DNA from: Polychytrium aggregatum | Taxonomy: Eukaryota > Chytridiomycota > Chytridiomycetes > Polychytriales | Length of the DNA: 64,000 nucleotides | Direction: 5' to 3' | NCBI RefSeq assembly: GCF_025602895.1 | Contig: NW_026516314.1 | Location: 87,543-151,542, forward strand | Part shown: one piece after another, positions 9,901-21,025 of the stretch | How the letters are laid out: each line of letters begins with the position of its first letter | Position numbering within the stretch: the stretch's first letter is position 1 | Made by a program: the position numbers and the translations under genes | The notes under the pieces: generated by a model | Told to the model about the DNA's origin: nothing | The model's database searches: none | What the model saw: the letters and a program-made list of their open reading frames with translations, nothing else

Positions 9901-12540
9901 GTCGTATGTGAGACTGGGGCGGTAGATATAAAAGTATGAGAATACATTCGTCACATGGTTGGTGGGCGTTGCTGCGAATCGATGTGTGGCATACGATAAT
10001 ACGTACACTGCGACCGGGAGCAGGTTCACTTCGGGAAATCCAAGTGCGCTGACTGAGTTGTTGTACTCAATGAACGAAGGCCGTGTTGGATCCACAGTCT
10101 CGGGGCCGTATCTACGCCATACGTAGAGTGATGTGAGATCAGTGCTCTCGATGCAGCGGGACTGTCAATCCATACAAGAGCTCGGCTATACAAACGCGCC
10201 ACAGCAGAATTATCTTACGCATAAAAGTTCCTGCACCATTCGGCGATATCGGTTTGGGTGGTGAGTGGTGAGTGGTGAGTACCGGATCTGAATACATCGC
10301 AATAGATGCTGTAGACCAGTGCAACACTTCCTTACATATTGATCCCGCTGTGGAGTACGAAAAATGGTCAGAATACTTTGGCTTGAATCAAAGTCGAGCA
10401 ACAAGCCGCAAGTCTCGTTGAATGCGGAGGCGGCTCAAGAAATATGTGATTTTGGTATCGATGCACACTCACTAGTCGCGCACGTAGGTTCCATTGATTG
10501 GTCCGCCTGCTTGAGGCACCAAAGTTGTGTTGAAATTTGTATAAAAGTTGACGGACTCGAGCAGGGTGTTGACATCCGAGTTCATAAGGCCCTCATGAGT
10601 CAACCATGTGTATTGTGGTGCGTCCAGACCGTACCTATCAATGTATTCGGTGGAATGTAGTCAGCCGGATCAGCAGCCCCAAGCCACTCGGGCTCTCAGC
10701 GTCCGATGCGCATTCGGGTCGTGCTTACTTCTTGCCCTGGGAGTATTCGCGATAGTGACATGGAAATGTGTCGTTTAAGCATGTAAGTGATTTTGGATGC
10801 CGCCATGGTGTCAGTGCAGCCAAGTTATCAAGTCGAGCGCTGGTAGCAGTCCTTACATAGAGATAGGATACCGTGGCGGGGAGGATAGAGCACATGCAGA
10901 CGATCACCCGGACGTTGGAGTTTTTAACGGTTTTCAGCTGAGCTGTGTAGTCCGATGTGGTTGCTCCTTGTGATGCAATCGTTACTTGCGGATACACATT
11001 GAGCCCGAGGATTCCGGCCTGGTCCAGAAACCCAGGCAGAAAAGTTGGTCCGACTGGATCAGAAACCGGGTCCTGAGGTCGGAATCGCGGTTAGTTGAGT
11101 TTGTGTTCATACGTGGCAGACTGATGCACGGACAACGAGATACCGAACTGCAACCATCACGGCGATTCGACGGAGGCCCATGTTGTAGAGCCAAACGGCC
11201 ATCGCTAGAATCGGAAATCAAACGAACATTCAGCTCTTTCGTCACTCTACGAGGGAGTGGCTTGCAACAGATCGCACTCGCAAGTCACTCAAGATGCAGT
11301 GCTATGATCTTATTTCCATTTCCACGCCTATGTCATGGGAATGTGCAGGAATGCGTGGGCCCTGGAGCGGTGGGCATGCCGTGAATGTGGGCCAACCCAC
11401 CTCGACCCTTGAGCTCGGCCTGAGGAATGGTGCGATAGAAAGTTGGGTATGTCTGTCGATTTTGGAGCTACACGAAACATGGGTGAGATCAAGGGCCGTC
11501 TTGATATCGACGGCGTACGTTCTCAGGTTGAAGTGCATCGCATTTGGGCTCACTCACCGAGCTGTCCGAAATAATAGGCGAACACATCTAGAGTGGCGCC
11601 AGATCCGCATCAATAACCATATTTCTCGAGCGGCCAAGCTCCGAGCGTACCGATCGACGTTTGCGTGCACTCTCCTTTCATGTGGGCTCGGCTCCAAGAT
11701 ACACACCGGAACATTCTGAACTCCAGCCCAAAGCGCCTCCATCTTCACAGAGTCACCCGCCACGATCGAATCTCCGATGAGTAGATTGGCGCCCGAGTTG
11801 ACCAGTGCGCGTGCAGCCATGAGCTATCAGAGAGTAAGGCGGTTTCGATGAGCGAATGTGCATGCTGTCGAGGGTGCCAACCAGCATTGGGGTGATGAGC
11901 TGGGAGGAGGCAGTGGGATGTACATACGCCCTGTGCCGTGTTTCCAAGCGAGCCGTAGGTATTGGCTGTATAGCCGACCAAACGCTGTGGAGGTGCCAAA
12001 GCAGCCGGATGTGAGACATGGTTTTGGTCAGGGGATCCACGGCCGGGTCAAGAGAGCCAAAGCTGCGCCAGACTCGTATCGATGCAGCCTTGCTAATCGT
12101 CTTACGATGCCAGGGAGGATGTCGTCCCTGCGAGCCAGGTCAATGGAGACGCGTGTGAGCGCAAATCACCGCGGGACCAAGCACAGGACAGTCCAAGGGG
12201 CATACCTGGTGTTGATGACATTGATCGCCGCCTGCATCCCAGCTTGCCTGGAGGAAGGTCCACCGGGTCAGCATCGTCTCGTGAGCACAGATGCATATTA
12301 TCACCCGTTCAGGCACGGCAGAGGCATTTGCGCCGCAGCTTACATGAGCTGTGCCTCCAGGGACGTATACCACACATAGTAGGCGTATTGGGGTGGAGCA
12401 TTTACGCCGATGAGACTGAAGAAGGCCATCGAGCCGATCTTGAGGACCTGCGTGCTGTTGGTGACATTCTTGCAGCGAACGAGTGTGCACAAGAGTGCGA
12501 AACAGAGTGCCCCGTAGAGGGTCCCGTTATGCAGTCGCAT
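6993..12540 (-). CDS. Class C (family 3) G-protein coupled receptor with periplasmic-binding ectodomain
   Basis: Many small exons on the minus strand. Exon 1 (12540-12344) starts MRLHNGTLYGALCFALLCTL, a signal peptide, followed by KIGSMAFFSLIGVNAPP. Next come exons with AGMQAAINVINTR and DDILPGI (about 12245-12100), NLLIGDSIVAGDSVKMEALW (11.8 kb), VRVIVCMCSILPATVSYLY (10.9 kb) and LTYDCVMTAAKAFDR (9.9 kb), the pattern of a type-1 periplasmic-binding (ANF-receptor) domain. The seven-helix part begins near 9200 (ALTTIAVIIIVACASLFIYA). It continues with AYIILCMICVITEIGVPTRR (8.9 kb), MMVSLLYLVFNLAWLILASVLAFQTRN (8.2 kb) and LLLSIFMMMLPGISLFFVYYF (7.8 kb). LAFQTRN is the classic class C (GABA-B-like) motif after TM5. 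The cytoplasmic tail ends with a compact domain (about 7520-6993) resembling the tail of the 29-32.6 kb receptor. Ligand unknown; not all splice sites resolved. Confidence 0.85.
7893..7930. repeat. 10-bp tandem repeat in a GPCR intron
   Basis: About four copies of CTTGACTGCC lie inside the minus-strand GPCR gene, in an intron between seven-helix exons. Confidence 0.8.
10255..10282. repeat. Short (GGTGAGT)n-like repeat in a GPCR intron
   Basis: GGGTGGTGAGTGGTGAGTGG is a run of three 7-bp GGTGAGT-like units inside a GPCR intron. I see no other signal in it. Confidence 0.6.
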
Positions 12541-13370
12541 CTTCGCAGGTTGAAGCTAATTATGCCGTGTCAAATGTATCAGATCGAACCAAGAGGGGAC
12601 CGGGGTGGAGAGTGCGGTGGACCGTGGAGAAAAGTGGGCCGAAGAGAGAGTGGGACCGCCGGAGCGAGCAGCGCCCTCATCGTGCGCAGGTCCGATTGGC
12701 AAGGGTGCTGCGAGTGGGTATGTGCGATATGGCATCGCTCCTATGAAGAGGACGTCAGTCGGGCACTGTCGACGAGGGCCTTCCAAAGGGACATATGTAC
12801 CACCTTGAGAAGTGATTGGGGGTGACAACTCTATCCACTGCCGCCATCGACACTGCTCAAGATGCAACGGATCACGTCTCTCGCAATGACAGGCCATACC
12901 AACGGAATACGCACCCACCAAGCACCAAAACAGACACAGGATCGAAGGTGGATCGACCCGCACGCGTGGTGCCCAGGAGGACCTGTGGGCATTCGCGATC
13001 CCAGAGAGCGGGGTGACCGCGTCCGAGTCACCACTGCTCTCGTGCCCTGGTCAGGTGCCGGCGTGCCGTCGCTGCGCACACACGTGAGCTGCGCAGCACG
13101 CGTTTCCTTGTGCCGGGGCCTTGTTGCGGCGTGCGCGTGTGCGCGCGTGACGCCTGGCCAATCGCCGGGCCCGTCCCTTCTGCGCCCGCGCCGGCTCTTT
13201 GGCCACCCTCAAAAACCCTGTGGGACCAGCCTGTTCGGCCGAAAACCTGCCCGCTCTTGCCTGCTCTTGCCTGCTCTTGCCTGCTCTTGCCTGCTCTTGC
13301 CTGCTCTTGCCCGCTCTTGCCTGCCAACCCATCATCTGCACGTCCCTCGTCTCGGCTCGATCTGCCTCTC
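12541..13370. promoter_or_regulatory. Divergent promoter region between the GPCR and peroxidase genes
   Basis: This 830-bp region separates two divergently transcribed genes. I see no supported coding sequence: the long plus frame 12862-13701 and the minus frames contain no domain and overlap the minisatellite at 13249-13322. No clear TATA element was found. Confidence 0.5.
13249..13322 (+). repeat. 10-bp minisatellite upstream of the peroxidase start
   Basis: About seven tandem copies of CTGCTCTTGC (one unit varies to CCGCTCTTGC) end about 50 bp before the peroxidase ATG, so the array lies in the 5' UTR or core promoter. The strand is strongly pyrimidine-rich. Confidence 0.9.
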
Positions 13371-15892
13371 ATGGACAAGTACCACAAACACCATAGCCAC
13401 TCTGGCGCCGGCTCGGCGTTCTCCCTGCGCACTCTGCGAAAGTCAACCCTGTTCAAGCTCGCGGCCGCGGCAGCCATCCTCTATGTTGGTCGCTCAATCT
13501 TCTTCTCCCCGTCCACCGACTCGTCCTCCCGGCTGCAGATGCTTGCCGAAGAGCCCGTCTCGGAGGTTGTTCAAAGTAGGCCTCCCCCGACCAAACAGTC
13601 GCCACCATCTTCGTCGCAGCTCTTGCTTGTCCTTCACGATGACCAGCAATCTGCATCCTCCTCCAACGCTGCCACAACGATTTCTCCCCCCAAATCACTG
13701 ACGTGCATGTTCATTTCTGGCACCTCAAGGCCCTGGGGAATACGTTCCTGACCTGGATATCCTCGAAGACATGCTCGTTGGTACGCTCGACCTGCCAGGC
13801 CGGATCTTGGGTCGCCCGCTGCTCTGCCATGGCCTCGCTGCTCACTCACCGTCATCTCCAACCAGACCCCACCAGCTCGCACGGACCCACGCCGTTTCTC
13901 CAGTCGATTAGGTAGCGATGCTTGCGTTGGTCTCGTTCGGAGATGGAGCCAATGGGACCGCCGCCACCCGAAGGCCGCACTGCCATTTGTCGTCTCTGCT
14001 GACATGCTGCCTCTCCCCGCCATCCTCCCAGGATCTGTATGTGGCACGATGACGGACCCAGCGACGGAACGGGCGGCGATAACCCCTCGCTCTCCGTTGG
14101 TGCACACATGACCGCTGCCGCCGAGTGGGTGAGTGTTTGGTTGCGTATTACCGAGGCTAAGACGCTCGCAATGCCGCTGGAGAGACTTGTCGCAGACGAC
14201 AAGCCGAGATGGACAAGCGTTGTTATCGCCCTGTGGCACGCAATCGCTCATCATGGCAACGACTGGGTCGTCTCCTAACCGTGCTCCCACACCCACCATC
14301 GCCAGGTACGAACCGCCTTCCACGACGCCGCGACATACAACAAGAACGATCGGTCTGGGGGGCTCGATGGCTCTGTTCAGTTTGAAGGAACTCGAGAAGA
14401 GAACCTGAGCAACCTCAAGGACTCGGGCGTTCCGTTCAACGTCGAGTTCTTCCGACAGTACATGGCCCCGGGTGTCTCTCGTATGTATGCCGAGCTGTCC
14501 GTACAAGCATGGTGCGGCAATCATATCAGGGTCGCTCCATTGCCGCTCCATTGCCGCTCCATTGCCGCTCCATTGCCGCTCCATTGCCGCTCCATTGCCG
14601 CTCCAAGACGGCGCCTGTCGGGTGATTGCTGTGCTGTATGCTGACTGCCGATTGCTATGATCAATGTGCCGACGCATTCAAATGTCCAGTCGCCGACATT
14701 ATTGCCTTGGCCGCCGTCGCCTCCGTCAAGGTCTGCAGCGGGCCCGCTGTTCCCTACAAGTACGGGCGAGTCGACGCCACCGCCGCCAACGAGCCCAATC
14801 TGGTTCCGCTCGAGACAGAGCATGTCGACAAGCAGATGGACAAGTTTGCGCGCATGAACTTTACCAAGGAGGAGGCCATTGCCATGGTGGCCTGTGGCCA
14901 CACGCTTGGCCGTGTGCATCACCACAACAAGCCCAAGCTCGTTCCCAGCAACAAGTACTACACTGGCTTCTTTGATGACAGCTATGCTCGGTTTGATAAC
15001 AACATTGCCAAAAACTACGTAAACGGCGGCGGCAACATTGTGAACCCCCTGGCCAACCCGGACGGTCCTCGAGAGCTCGGCGCCATGTCAGATGCCGATC
15101 TCTTTGCTTCTGACAAGAACGTGACAATCAAGAGGTGGGATCTTGAGTCGAAAGCACTGTCCAGCTTGCCGTAGTCTTGGCTCATGACTAACTTGATTAT
15201 GGCGGACGGACTCGGCTCTTTCTATGCTCCTTTGCATTGCAAATCTCCGCCAGACTTGCCAAATCGTCGACATACTTTGCGGCCACCTGCCAGAGGGTCT
15301 TTGACAAAATGATCAACGGCATGACCAACTTCAAAAACCCCAAGCAAAAGACGCTCCAGGGCCCAATTCGTTTCCGGACCCTGCGTCTGCCTTACTACGA
15401 CTGGTCCCTGGACCCGTCGAGCTCCACCTTGAAGGGATATGTCAAGTACTTTTCATCCAGCATCCCGAACAACGAAATCATCCGCCTCGAGATCTTTTAC
15501 ACCGATGCCAAGATGGGCAAGATCGTGAAGGCCCTGGACCTCATTGCCGGCGATAACTGGAAGCCGCCGGTCTATTCGATGGAAACAACCCCGGTCTGGG
15601 GACTGACGACGCAGATTCCGGTGTCGTTCACGTTCGATGCAGCCCATGGCGTGGTAAGTTGGGCGGCATAGCGGTCATGCGGCGGGTGGTCTTCTGGAAC
15701 GAGGGTATGCGGTGTGTCGCTGTCGACGATGGCTCTAGTCATGTCCAATGTGCTAACCTCGCTGCCTCCGTATGCCTTCTGCAGCAATACGTCTTTGCCC
15801 GCTCACACGCAGCCGACGGCACCGTCGCCTGGTCCAACTCGTCCATCACTGGCAAGGGCAGCTACGCTGCATCTATTCCGCCCCTAATCTAA
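13371..15892 (+). CDS. Haem peroxidase of the plant/fungal superfamily, membrane-anchored
   Basis: About seven exons: 13371-13575, 13730-13780, about 14032-14128, 14306-14480, 14690-15134, 15254-15653 and 15785-15892. Exon 1 encodes MDKYHKHHSHS and a hydrophobic stretch (FKLAAAAAILYVGRSIFF) acting as signal anchor. Exons 3-4 give AAAEWVRTAFHDAATYN, which holds the distal Arg and His of the R..FHDA motif, then GGLDGSVQFEGTREENL. The join GVS|LADIIALAAVASVKVCSGP and the motif ACGHTLGRVHHHN supply the proximal haem-ligand His region. The C-terminal part (exons 6-7, after RVFDKMING) lies beyond the core fold; I recognise no domain in it. The enzyme would reduce H2O2 at the cell surface or in the secretory path. 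The phase between exons 2 and 3 is not settled. A 347-aa minus frame over this gene is a shadow. Confidence 0.85.
14528..14605 (+). repeat. 12-bp minisatellite inside peroxidase intron 4
   Basis: Six to seven near-perfect copies of GCTCCATTGCCG fill a large part of the 14481-14689 intron. The unit length is a multiple of three and open on both strands, which creates misleading frames, but the flanking GTATGT donor and CAG acceptor and the GVS|LADII join show that it is intronic. Confidence 0.9.
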
Positions 15893-15994
15893 TCTAATCT
15901 AATTCCACGCCTCCCCCGGCCTTTGCACTGTGGCAGCGGCGCTCGATTGCCCCGCTTGTTCGTCCCTCTCTGCTATGAGCTGCCCGAGATGTCC

Positions 15995-16048
15995 AGCGTG
16001 TTTGGATGGATGAGACGATGTGTCCCGCTGCTCATTCAACGCGCTGTG
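15995..16048 (+). repeat. Dispersed repeat shared with 63911-63966
   Basis: GCGTGTTTGGATGGATGAGA, then CGATGTGTCCC, a spacer and TTCAACGCGCTGT match the right-hand repeat beyond the GCDH gene (CCGTGTTTGTCCAAATGAGA, CGATGTGTCCC, TTCAACGCGCTGT). The copy lies about 320-380 bp upstream of the RPS13 start codon. Confidence 0.65.
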
Positions 16049-16372
16049 GCCGTATTCCTTGTTTTGTGTTTCCCAGCAACAGGCACCGGCTGGATCCAGG
16101 CCCGCCCCGGCTCCAGCCACTTTGTCCACGTGACGATGATCGGGGAAATTCTCCGATTGGTCGATCGCGGCGCGCAGCACACTCGTTTTTCTGCTCCAGC
16201 CGGCTCGAGTGCACTCGAGCCAGGTGTCGGTGCGGCGCCTCGCTCGCGAGATAAATCCGTCGGTGCTCGCCATTCTCTTTCTGCCCTCCCTTTCGAATCT
16301 CGCTGTTCAACTTCGAGCGAAGCCTTCACTGTCCCCGATTTCCCTCGGTTATCAACAGAACATCTCTCCAAA

Positions 16373-17344
16373 ATGGGTCGCATGCACGCTCCTGGCAAGG
16401 GTATCTCCTCCTCTGCCCTCCCCTACCGCCGCACTCCCGCCTCCTGGGTCAAGACCACCCCCGATGAGGTCATTGAGCAGATCCTGAAGCTCTCCAAGAA
16501 GGGTCTCACTCCCTCCCAGATCGGTGTCATTCTCCGGTGAGCTCCCGTGTGCAATTAGAGAGGCCGATTGGGTGGTCTTTTGCTCCGGGAGACGGACAGG
16601 ACTCGACTGGACCGGACTGGACTGGATCTCAAACCAGAACGCGGGACCAGCCCGATTCGGCAGGATTTGGATACGGAACCTTTGGACGAACAGAGGCTCC
16701 CCGACCTGGTGGTCTGGCAGAGCTTGAACGTGGCTCGTCCTAATCGACCGATGCGCTTCTGTTGCGACTCTGCTCCTCAGTGACTCCCACGGCATTGCCC
16801 AGGTCAAGTCCGTCACCGGTAACAAGATCCTCCGTATCCTCAAGTCCAACGGTGTCGCCCCCTCCATCCCCGAGGATCTTTACCACCTGATCAAGAAGGC
16901 CATCCAGGTCCGCAAGCACCTCGAGAAGTTCCGCAAGGACATGGACTCCAAGTTCCGTCTCATTCTGATCGAGTCCCGTATCCACCGTCTTGCCCGCTAC
17001 TACAAGACCGCCGGCCAGCTCCCTCCCAACTGGAAATAGTATCCTTTTTGAATAACCGCGCGGTTCCTTGCCGCCGCTGCCTGATTGCTGTCTGCCGCCT
17101 GATGATGCCTGCATCTGCTGTTGCCACTGCTGCTTCATGCATGCCTCTGATCAGAGCGCTGCTGGGGCCCACCTCTATCATCGGTCGTTATTGGACATTA
17201 CGTGAGATGAATCTGCCTTGGCCCGGCCCCCCGGTGCTGGGGCGATTACAGGCTTGCTAATCGTCGACTTCCTTAACTCAGCACTCACCTTTCTCTTCAA
17301 TCAACTCTAGCGAGGCCGCCACTGCCTCCACCCTCATTGCCTAA
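16373..17344 (+). CDS. RPS13: 40S ribosomal protein S13 (uS15)
   Basis: Three exons: 16373-16536, 16781-17038 and 17311-17344. They sum to 456 nt and give 151 aa, the standard length of eukaryotic uS15. The sequence begins [20 protein letters not shown] and contains [39 protein letters not shown] and [12 protein letters not shown]. The last exon supplies only [10 protein letters not shown] after the split Tyr codon. The protein is a core small-subunit component that binds the central domain of 18S rRNA. An apparent stop after PPNWK is read only if the second intron (GTATCC to CTCTAG, 17039-17310) is missed. Confidence 0.97.
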
Positions 17345-17506
17345 GCGGCGACGAGTGCGCCGGCTCGGGAATCGCCCGCTGCTTCCTGTAGCCCGAAGGA
17401 GAACGCCATGGCTTCCGAGCGATATTGTATTCAATAAAGCAAAGGAGCGTACATTCGCAACCCCTGGGATCCTTGCATTTGTTCCCTCGCATCGCCGATC
17501 TGTGGC

Positions 17507-18580
17507 TCACAGATACATGCGGTCGTATTTGCTGTCGTCGGTGCTGTGGCTGGACTGGACGACGGGCGTGGCTGCGGCGCTCTCTGCGGAGAACGACAGC
17601 CCCAGAAGCTGACACAGCGAGTCTGAGAACTGGCGGATCTGTTGCGGTTGGGAGTGCCGCGCGAGGGAAGCATTTGTTATCGGTGCCGAACAGCTGCTGT
17701 GGTTGCGAGTGTGCATATATATATATGCTCAGTCTGGCGCACATACCTCCTCCGTTCCATAGCGAGCAGACGGCCGCTCGCGCTTCGTCGGCAGAATCAG
17801 GCCTCCGACCTGGAGCCCCTGTGTCTCGAGCGCCTGGACGATGTGCAGCGCAGTATGGTCGTTGACATCGGCGCTTGTCTTGAGCACAGGAAGATTCGCT
17901 GTCGCCGTGGGCACCGGCACCGTTGGCAAAAGCGCCGTTGGCGGTGAGTTCATTGACAATATGTCACTTGGCCAGCGCCATCTGAACACAGACAATCACT
18001 CATTGCCGCACCCGCTTGGCGAGCTGCATGGTTGTTGCGCTGATCATTCTCACCTTCGGCAGGATATCCGTTGAGCGAGAAAAAGTGGGGCTTGGACGGA
18101 TGCGAGGCAACATCGACGGCAGCGACGACAAGCACCCGTTTGGCTCCGTGCTTGTGCAGGAAGCGAGCTAACGACACTGCAAAGTGCGGTGCCTTTCCGG
18201 AAGCAATCTTGGCGGAGACCGAGACCAGCGAGACCTGCGTGGACAGACAACAGCAGCCGCCCGCTTGAGCACCCTACGACCGTTTGATGCGCTGCAGAGG
18301 CGATGCGGCCGAGTCAACAGGGACATGCGCGGAGCAGACGTACATGGATCGACGATCCCTTGCTGACGGTGGTGATTTGGATGGGGCCCTCGACCTCCTC
18401 AAAGCCGCACCAGGTGTATTCGGCGGCATATGTCCGGACTGCCTGGGGATCGTCGATCTCCCGGAGCAAGCGATATGTGCCGGCAAGGTCGTTGAAGGCC
18501 ACGACGACAAATTCATCGAGACCAGGCACAGCCTGTGCGGACGGGCACGGGACAAGATCCAGCAGCAGTCGGGAATCCAT
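17507..18580 (-). CDS. Conserved protein, possibly a PAC1/PSMG1-like proteasome assembly chaperone
   Basis: Four exons on the minus strand: 18580-18344, 18234-18054, 17898-17747 and 17629-17507. They sum to 693 nt and give 230 aa with consistent phases. It starts MDSRLLLDLVPCPS and contains beta-rich segments DEFVVVAFNDLAGTYRLL, AKRVLVVAAVDVA and DVNDHTALHIVQALETQGLQ. The pattern of a strand, a NDH-plus-helix segment and a short C-terminal helix (DSLCQLLGLSF) recalls PAC1-type proteasome assembly chaperones, but I see no diagnostic motif, so this is a weak inference from overall layout. The third intron contains a perfect (AT)n palindrome at 17713-17726. Confidence 0.6.
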
Positions 18581-18601
18581 GGTAACAGAACGGTGATAGA
18601 T

Positions 18602-18655
18602 CGGAGGCAAGGCGAGGCAAGGCAAGCGAGGCAAGGCAAGCGAGGCAAGGCAGGG
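18602..18655 (-). repeat. GGCAAGGCGA-type minisatellite upstream of the 230-aa gene
   Basis: Tandem AGGCAAGGCAAGCG units lie within about 20 bp upstream of the minus-strand ATG at 18580. They merge into a G-rich CGGGGCGGGGCGGGGGCG tract at about 18660-18677. Confidence 0.85.
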
Positions 18656-18997
18656 CGATGCGGGGCGGGGCGGGGGCGACAGATCCTGGGGTCTCGGCGG
18701 AAATAGTCAAGGCAGCAGTGTGCTGATGAACAAAAGTCAACCCAGAGCAGAGCCAGCCTGGTCCAGAACAGGCAACGCCGATGCAGGAATGCCCCAAGCC
18801 GGGGTGGCCTGGTCGATTGGTGCTGCGCACATGCCCAGCTGCGCAGCGCCCATGATTTCTCGGCTCTGTCGGGTTCATCCCGGCCACAGGTCCTCGGCCC
18901 GATCTGCGTCGTTGGGGGGAGGGGAGCCTGCGCTCGTCAAGCACGCATCAGACACCCACCAGGCGCCCCTCGAGCGTTTCGGCTGGAGCCGCTGCTT

Positions 18998-19047
18998 CGA
19001 GTAACTCCCCGACCGCTGCATCGAGTACCTCCCCGACCGCTGCATCC
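18998..19047 (+). repeat. 24-bp tandem duplication before the BioF start
   Basis: The segment TCGAGTAACTCCCCGACCGC followed by TGCA is repeated once with one base change (TCGAGTACCTCCCCGACCGC). It ends just upstream of the ATG at 19052. Confidence 0.85.
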
Positions 19048-19051
19048 CGCG

Positions 19052-20558
19052 ATGGCCATGTCGCCAAACGGCTCCCGATCCATGTCCAAGCTCGATGATG
19101 CCCTCCATGCCGTCCTCCTGAAACGAGCCGAGAGCGGCCTCTTGCGCGCACTGATCGAGCCGCCCAAGATCGACTTTGCTTCGAACGACTATCTGTCGCT
19201 CGCCCGCAACCCGTCCATCCATGCCAGGGTCCTTCGGTTGCAGCAAGATTCATTCAACCGCAGCCCTGCCCCATCGCCCCCTTCCGGCGGATCGACAGGC
19301 TCACGTTTGCTTTCCGGAAACTCGGCGACGGCTTCCTTGCTTGAAGGCCATCTTGCTCGGTTCCACCAAGCACCCGCGGCCCTGCTCTTCAATTCTGGAT
19401 ACGATGCCAATCTTTCGCTCTTTGCAACGCTGCCCCAGCCCGGCGACTACATCATCATCGACTCTCTCATCCACGCCTCTGTCCACGACGGATGCAAAAT
19501 CTCCAGAGCCAAGCAAGTTCTGCAGTTTGCCCACAACTCTGCTGCCGATCTCCGGCGCCAGATCGACGCCATCCTCGCCCACCACGGCCGCCAAACCTCG
19601 ACAATGCCCAACATCGTTGTCGGCGTCGAGAGCCTATATTCAATGGACGGCGATACGGCTCCGCTCCGTGAGCTCGTCGAGGTCTGCGAGTCCTTCACCA
19701 ACGTCCATTTGATTGTGGACGAGGCGCATGCGACCGGGTGCTATGGACCCAGCGGCGAAGGGCTTGTTGTGCAGCTCGGTCTCCAGGATCGCATCTTTGC
19801 GAGGCTCCACACCTTTGGCAAGGCAGTTGGATGTCATGGAGGTGAGCATCGTTCGTTGTACCTGCGTCCGGTACCTGCATCCGGTACCTGAGATTCGCAT
19901 ATTAACGCAATCCGTGTCGTGCCTATTTTCCACCGTGTCCACAGCCGTTGTTGTCGGTTCGCCGATCCTGAAGGAGTACTTGATCAACTACGCCCGGCCA
20001 TTGATCTACTCGACGTTCATGTCCCATCACAATCTGCTCGCCATTCGATGCGCATACGACTATCTGGAAGAGCATGCCTCCGAGGTAACGCCGCACAGGG
20101 TGCTGATGACGAGATTGCGGCTGTCGCTCTCGATAACTACTGTCCATCATGCGATCTGGTGGGCTGCGGCTTTGCCTCGTTCGCCCCTGGATCTCTGACC
20201 GGTCTGACACCGTTCTATTCAGCTCCAGAGTCGGCTCCACAACCTGATCCGTGAATTCAGAGAATGTATCCAAGCCACAGCCATCCCACCGCATTACATC
20301 CTCCCTTCCGATAGTCCCATCCAGGGCATCATTGTTCCTGGAAACGCCGAGTGCTCATCGGTTTGCACCCAGCTGCAAGGCCTCGGCTTTGATGTTCGGC
20401 CCATTCGCTCCCCAACAGTCCCCAAGGGCGAGGAGCGTCTGCGCATCTGTCTTCACCTCCACAACGATTCGGCCCAGATCCATCAACTGGTGCGGGCTCT
20501 CTCTCAGATCCTGGCCCGTACCAACTCTCCGAGGCCAGTGCCGCGGTCGAAACTCTAG
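19052..20558 (+). CDS. BIOF: 8-amino-7-oxononanoate (KAPA) synthase-like PLP enzyme, peroxisomal
   Basis: Three exons: 19052-19841, 19945-20084 and 20223-20558. They sum to 1266 nt and give 421 aa. It belongs to the alpha-oxoamine synthase family. FASNDYLSLARNP is the N-terminal signature, then GSTGSRLLSGN, FNSGYDANLSLF, DSLIHASVHDGCKISRA and VGVESLYSMDGD. LIVDEAHATGCYGPSGEG holds the Asp and His that contact pyridoxal phosphate, and HTFGKAVGCHGA holds the Schiff-base Lys. Length and motifs favour BioF over ALA synthase. It would condense pimeloyl-CoA with alanine in biotin synthesis. The C-terminus is PRSKL followed by a stop, a canonical PTS1 peroxisomal signal, as known for fungal BioF. 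An alternative start is Met3 at 19058. Confidence 0.9.
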
Positions 20559-20688
20559 CTTGCCATGCGGCCTCTGTCAAGTCGATCGAACCCATAGAGT
20601 CCAATACATAGCACGTTCACGCATGAGCCTGAGGAAGGTCAATGCTTTTGCTCAGAAACGTGGGAAGGCTTGATGACAGCATATTCAG

Positions 20689-21025
20689 AACGAAACGGGA
20701 CAGAGCGTCCCTGAGTTTCCGCGGTGGGAAGGCCATCGGATTGCACTCTTGTCTTTGTTGGCCATGCAGCGACTTGGTTGGTTATGAGGGAGGTATCGTC
20801 TTGAGGAACTCGATCAATCTCCTGTGACGATGGACCGGCATGCATTCGGGACTCTGGATGACTCCATGGCTTCTCGACATCAAGATCGTTGGGTGACTCG
20901 AGTCGCTTGGCTTCCAGTCTCGCTGAACACACAGGTTGGTCATGATAGGATGGGCAGTGCGTGTACCCAGGACCGGAAAATGGGAAGGCCCGGACTCAAA
21001 ACAAGGTGTCCTGTTTCAACATGGG
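20689..21025 (-). mobile_element. Fanzor-derived short element, copy B
   Basis: Read on the minus strand the element starts with GTTGAAACAGGACACCTTG (near 21020) and ends CTGTCCCGTTTCGTTCTG (near 20690), so the two ends are an inverted repeat. Inside, the minus frame reads VCSARLEAKRLESPNDLDVE, which aligns with the zinc-finger start VCSHCREAKRLEKVEYLDIE of the 45-kb Fanzor fragment. Downstream bases align with copy A, but the frame is shifted and the second Cys pair is lost. It is non-coding. Confidence 0.7.

Noticed and set aside
13634-14677. 347-aa minus frame
   Set aside because: Antisense to peroxidase exons and through the 12-bp intronic minisatellite.
17099-17160. Possible box C/D snoRNA in RPS13 intron 2 (CTGATGATG ... 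CTCTGATC)
   Set aside because: RPS13 introns host snoRNAs in some animals, but the box C lacks the leading purine and there is no terminal stem or convincing guide that I can see.
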